Below are positions 4,491 through 7,601 of a stretch of 7,601 bases of DNA, one piece after another (position 1 is the stretch's first letter; every line of letters starts with the position of its first letter). A program made the position numbers and the translations under genes. The notes under the pieces were generated by a model. That model made no database searches. It had not been told where the DNA came from and worked only from the letters and a program-made list of their open reading frames with translations. The DNA is from Clostridia bacterium (GTDB lineage: Bacteria > Bacillota_A > Clostridia > Oscillospirales > CAG-272), in contig JAFTRT010000120.1 in the NCBI GenBank assembly GCA_017462145.1, forward strand, positions 1-7,601, written 5' to 3'.

Positions 4491-7130
4491 TCAGTTTAAC
4501 TTGGAAAGAGCCAAGCGCACACCGTCCAAATTCTCACGGTACTTACTCAACTTGCTCCGCTCACCCTCGACGACTGCGGCGGGAGCTTTGGCCACAAAGC
4601 CCTCGTTGGACAGCTTTTTCTCCAACCGCTCAATCTCACCGGTCAACCGCTTGTCCTCTGCGGCAAGACGTGCCTTCTCCTTTTCCATGTCAATGATATC
4701 CGACAAGGGCAGGAATACGGTTGCGGAGTCGGTAATGATCTGAACGGCATCGTCAGCCGTAAAGTCAAAGCTCTCTCCGATCTGTACCTCGGAGGCCGAG
4801 GCCAAACGGTGGAAGAATACGGCACTACCTTCGTGGAAAGCATCGGTATAACGGGTTGCGATATACACCTTCGCCTTACGGGAAGGAGGAACGTTCATTT
4901 CATTCCGACGGGCACGAATGGCCTTAATGGCACCGATCACACGGTTCATACACTCTGCATCCTGCTCATAAACCAAGGAAGCATCGTATGCGGGATAGGA
5001 TGCAATCATGATGCTTTCACTGTCATGAGGCAGAGCCTGATAAATTTCCTCGGTAATAAAAGGCATAAAGGGATGCAACAGCTTCAAAATACCCGTCAGA
5101 ACATGAGCCAGAACCTGCTGTGCCGTCAGATTTCCCTCGGGTCCCTTTTCATTCAGACGAACCTTGGTCAGCTCAATATACCAGTCACAGAACACATCCC
5201 ACGTAAAGTCGTAGATGGAGGACAGAGCCACGCCTACCTCAAATTTATCCAGTGCGGATACCACTCCTGCCGTCAGCTTATTGAACTCGTGCAGAATCCA
5301 CTTATCCTCTGCGGTCAGCTTGTCCTCTGTAGGCAGAGACAAGGTGTCAATGGTCAGATTCATGCGGACAAAACGAGAGGCATTCCAAAGCTTGTTGGCA
5401 AAATTCCGAGCTGCTTCCATCTTTTCATCAGAGAAGCGCATATCGTTTCCGGGAGAGTTGCCCGTAGCCAAGGCATACCGCAAGGCATCGGCACCGTACT
5501 GCTCGATGACCTCCAAAGGATCAATTCCGTTGCCGAGAGACTTGGACATTTTTCTGCCCTGTGCATCACGAACCAAGCCGTGGATAAAGACCGTACAGAA
5601 GGGTTCCTTGCCCATGTGCTTCAAACCGGAGAAGATCATACGAGAAACCCAGAAGGTGATGATATCATAACCGGTAACCAAGACGCTGGTGGGATAATAT
5701 TTTTCCAAATCCTCGGTGCTTTCGGGCCAGCCCAACGTGGAGAAGGGCCACAGTGCCGAGGAGAACCACGTATCCAGCACATCACTATCTTGATGTACGG
5801 CACCGCCGCATTTAGGACAGGTGGTAATATCGGTCTTGGAAACGGTCATCTCACCGCACTCGTCACAATAGAAAGCAGGAATCCGATGTCCCCACCAAAG
5901 CTGGCGGGAGATGCACCAATCGAGGATATTGTTCATCCAGTTAAAGTAGTTCTTGGAAAAACGCTCGGGAACGAAATGGATGGTTCCGTTCTCTACCGCT
6001 TCAATTGCGGGAGCGGCCAAAGGCTTCATTTTCACAAACCACTGATCGGAGGTAAGAGGCTCCACCGTTGTGCCGCAACGATAACATACGCCTACGTTGT
6101 GATCGTGAGGCTCGGTCTTAACCAAATAGCCCTCGGCCTCCAGATCGGCTACCAGTGCCTTACGGCAGGCATAGCGATCCATGCCCTCATACTTTCCTGC
6201 ATAGCTGTTCATGGTAGCGTCATCGTTCATCACCTTGATCTGCTCCAGGTTGTGGCGTTGTCCTACCAAAAAGTCGTTGGGGTCATGAGCGGGCGTGATC
6301 TTCACGCATCCTGTTCCAAAGCCGATCTCCACGTAATCGTCTGCGATCACGGGAATCTCACGGCCTACGATGGGCAGAATCAGCGTTTTGCCAATGAGAT
6401 GCTTGGTATTTTCATCCTCCGGGTTGACGGCAACGGCGGTGTCGCCAAACATGGTCTCGGGACGGGTGGTCGCCACCTCTACGTAGCCATCCTCTCCCTT
6501 GATGGGATACTTGATGTGCCAAAAATGGCCGGGCTGATCCTTGTATTCGACTTCCGCATCCGACAGAGCGGTCAAACAGCGAGGACACCAGTTGATGATG
6601 CGGTGACCTCTGTAAATGAGTCCCTTGTCGTACAGGTTGACGAACACCTCACGGACAGCCTTGGAGCAACCTTCGTCCATGGTGAAGCGCTGACGGCTCC
6701 AATCGCAGGACGCCCCCAGCTTTTTGAGCTGGCCGGTGATACGAGCCTCATAGGTGTCCTTCCATCCCCAGACACGCTCCAAGAATTTTTCACGACCCAG
6801 ATCGTAGCGAGAGAGTCCTTCGTCCACACGGAGACGCTCCTCTACCTTGATCTGCGTTGCAATCCCTGCATGGTCGGTTCCTGGAACCCAAAGGGTATTG
6901 AAACCCTGCATTCTCTTATAGCGTACCAAAATATCCTGCAAGGTCTCGTCCAATGCGTGACCCATGTGCAGCTGACCCGTCACGTTGGGAGGGGGGATTA
7001 CCACAGAGAAGGAAGGAGCGGGATTTTTGGCATCGGGGGTAAAATAGCCCTTTTCGCACCAATTTTGATAAATTTTGTCCTCAAATTCAGAGGGAGAATA
7101 TACCTTTGGCAATTCGTGATAAGAATTCAT
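4491..7130 (-). CDS. valS: Valyl-tRNA synthetase
   Basis: This 879-residue cytoplasmic class I synthetase joins valine to tRNA-Val and edits mischarged threonine. The N-terminus has [21 protein letters not shown] and [16 protein letters not shown], with the HIGH-type signature HMGH at 55-58. The editing (CP1) domain shows [15 protein letters not shown] (221-235) and AHDPNDF (281-287). Cys pairs CPRC (182-185), CYRC (349-352), CDEC (422-425) and CPKC (438-441) suggest zinc-knuckle sites. [11 protein letters not shown] (408-418) and KMSKS (527-531) complete the catalytic core. An anticodon-binding helical domain follows, and the C-terminal 65 residues form the coiled-coil arm ([15 protein letters not shown]...[15 protein letters not shown]). 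The length is normal for bacterial ValRS and nothing is missing. The start has an AAAGGAGG site at ideal distance. Expression is governed by the T-box leader upstream. Confidence 0.99.
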   Translation of the reverse strand: MNSYHELPKVYSPSEFEDKIYQNWCEKGYFTPDAKNPAPSFSVVIPPPNVTGQLHMGHALDETLQDILVRYKRMQGFNTLWVPGTDHAGIATQIKVEERLRVDEGLSRYDLGREKFLERVWGWKDTYEARITGQLKKLGASCDWSRQRFTMDEGCSKAVREVFVNLYDKGLIYRGHRIINWCPRCLTALSDAEVEYKDQPGHFWHIKYPIKGEDGYVEVATTRPETMFGDTAVAVNPEDENTKHLIGKTLILPIVGREIPVIADDYVEIGFGTGCVKITPAHDPNDFLVGQRHNLEQIKVMNDDATMNSYAGKYEGMDRYACRKALVADLEAEGYLVKTEPHDHNVGVCYRCGTTVEPLTSDQWFVKMKPLAAPAIEAVENGTIHFVPERFSKNYFNWMNNILDWCISRQLWWGHRIPAFYCDECGEMTVSKTDITTCPKCGGAVHQDSDVLDTWFSSALWPFSTLGWPESTEDLEKYYPTSVLVTGYDIITFWVSRMIFSGLKHMGKEPFCTVFIHGLVRDAQGRKMSKSLGNGIDPLEVIEQYGADALRYALATGNSPGNDMRFSDEKMEAARNFANKLWNASRFVRMNLTIDTLSLPTEDKLTAEDKWILHEFNKLTAGVVSALDKFEVGVALSSIYDFTWDVFCDWYIELTKVRLNEKGPEGNLTAQQVLAHVLTGILKLLHPFMPFITEEIYQALPHDSESIMIASYPAYDASLVYEQDAECMNRVIGAIKAIRARRNEMNVPPSRKAKVYIATRYTDAFHEGSAVFFHRLASASEVQIGESFDFTADDAVQIITDSATVFLPLSDIIDMEKEKARLAAEDKRLTGEIERLEKKLSNEGFVAKAPAAVVEGERSKLSKYRENLDGVRLALSKLN

Positions 7131-7170
7131 AAAAACCTCCTTTTATGAAAAAATAAAATCAAATTGAAAT

Positions 7171-7202
7171 AAAAAAAGTCCGCACCCCATCAGGGCGCAG
7201 AC
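7171..7202 (-). terminator. Regulated terminator of the valS T-box leader
   Basis: On the minus strand an 11-bp stem (GTCTGCGCCC pairing with GGGTGCGGAC, with G-U pairs) is followed by seven Ts. It starts directly after the T-box sequence; the antiterminator would pair the T-box bases with this 5' arm region, so stop or read-through depends on tRNA-Val charging. Confidence 0.9.
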
Positions 7203-7433
7203 GCGCGGTACCACCTGACTTTGCCGAGACAAGCCCGACACACTCAAGCAAAAGCAAAGCTTTTGCCCCGATAACGGCGGAGACCGTTGCAAGCTACGGC
7301 AAAATTGCCCTCACCCACACCGCTCAGGGGTGACTTTTGCAACCGTTCAACCCGAGGCTTCCACCACCCGCTCGGTCTCTGTGCCTGTCCGACTGCATAC
7401 TACTCCCCGTCAAAGCGTTTGACGATGTATAAC
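7171..7433 (-). ncRNA. T-box riboswitch (Val specific) upstream of valS
   Basis: The leader of valS reads, on the minus strand, as a full T-box element. The conserved T-box sequence AGGTGGTACCGCG is at 7216-7204. Stem I has GGGGAGTAGTATGCA on its 5' side and TTGCAAAAGTCACCCC on its 3' side. This places the codon GUC, valine, in the specifier loop at 7334-7332, preceded by AAA and followed by A as expected. The apical part has AGAGA and GGTGG elements like those that contact the tRNA elbow. A perfect 8-bp hairpin (7248-7255 with 7259-7266) fits stem III. Uncharged tRNA-Val would pair with GUC and the T-box bulge and favour the antiterminator, turning on valS during valine shortage. The 5' boundary is estimated from the promoter. 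Confidence 0.95.
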
Positions 7434-7439
7434 AGGATG

Positions 7440-7468
7440 ATTATAGCACATCCTTTCAGCAAAGTCAA
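7440..7468 (-). promoter_or_regulatory. Promoter of valS
   Basis: On the minus strand TTGACT (7468-7463), a 17-bp spacer and TATAAT (7445-7440) point leftward, giving a start near 7433, just before the T-box stem I. Confidence 0.8.
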
Positions 7469-7519
7469 GAGGACTTTTTGGATTTTTTTGAAAAGGTAAA
7501 AAAATTTTCTAAAAAGTTA

Positions 7520-7548
7520 TTGACAAACGAAAACTTCCGTGGTATAAT
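7520..7548 (+). promoter_or_regulatory. Promoter of the right-edge tRNA gene
   Basis: TTGACA (7520-7525), a 17-bp spacer and TATAAT (7543-7548) lie about 30 bases before the tRNA start and diverge from the valS promoter. The 50 bases between the two promoters are A/T-rich with no other visible signal. Confidence 0.88.
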
Positions 7549-7579
7549 AGTCAAGCGTTCGGCAAAGAACGCAAATAAT

Positions 7580-7601
7580 GGCGGGATAGCTCAGTTGGCT
7601 A
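7580..7601 (+). tRNA. tRNA gene, 5' part only (cut by window edge)
   Basis: The last 22 bases read as a tRNA 5' end: a seven-base acceptor strand GGCGGGA, then TA at positions 8-9 and GCTCAGTTGGCTA of the D arm. The anticodon lies beyond the window, so the amino acid cannot be told. The acceptor strand resembles elongator tRNA-Met of some Clostridia, but that is only a guess. Confidence 0.85.

Noticed and set aside
4809..7148. Long 779-codon open frame on the plus strand opposite valS
   Set aside because: It lies antisense to the complete valS gene, lacks a suitable ribosome site, and its composition reflects the complementary strand of valS codons. It is a shadow frame.
1..7601. CRISPR array or insertion sequence
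   Set aside because: No regularly spaced direct repeats with unique spacers, no transposase-like frame and no terminal inverted repeats were seen. The only repeated family is the five operators.

Overview
The window looks like a piece of a Clostridia-type (low-to-mid GC Firmicutes) chromosome. The clues are strong AGGAGG-type ribosome binding sites, consensus TTGACA/TATAAT promoters, tRNA genes with an encoded CCA end, and a T-box riboswitch in front of the valyl-tRNA synthetase gene. No species can be named from the sequence alone.

Left part (1-4273) is accessory and phage-derived. Five genes run leftward on the minus strand: a BppU-like baseplate/tail-fibre protein (2078-3424), a BspA-type leucine-rich-repeat protein with a phage-type N-terminal motif (1326-2078), an 81-aa helical protein (1041-1286), a 143-aa protein overlapping it by ATGA (613-1044), and a secreted-then-anchored membrane protein that runs off the left edge (1-497). 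Diverging from them on the plus strand are an XRE/Cro-CI type repressor (3622-4023) and a very small ImmA/IrrE-like HExxH metallopeptidase (4016-4273). The 180-bp region between the two transcription units carries two consensus promoters arranged as mirror images. It also holds five copies of the palindrome GCAA-N5-TTGC: one in each promoter spacer, one at each transcription start, and one extra in the leader of the structural operon.

Middle and right part (4254-7601) is core genome. tRNA-Thr(GGT), with its own promoter and terminator, lies on the minus strand; its terminator is overlapped by the 3' end of the peptidase gene. Next comes valS (4491-7130, minus), preceded by a T-box leader with a visible GUC (Val) specifier, T-box sequence and terminator, and its own promoter. 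A divergent plus-strand promoter then leads into a tRNA gene cut off by the right edge.

How it may work together (inference): the repressor holds both divergent promoters down through the shared operators. The ImmA-like peptidase would relieve this by inactivating the repressor, as in ICEBs1-type and phage switches. The unusual point is that the switch opens directly onto tail-fibre/baseplate genes rather than onto early replication or recombination genes. The module sits next to a tRNA gene, a common integration site. It could be a remnant of a prophage or a compact phage-derived unit; the sequence to the left of the window is needed to decide.
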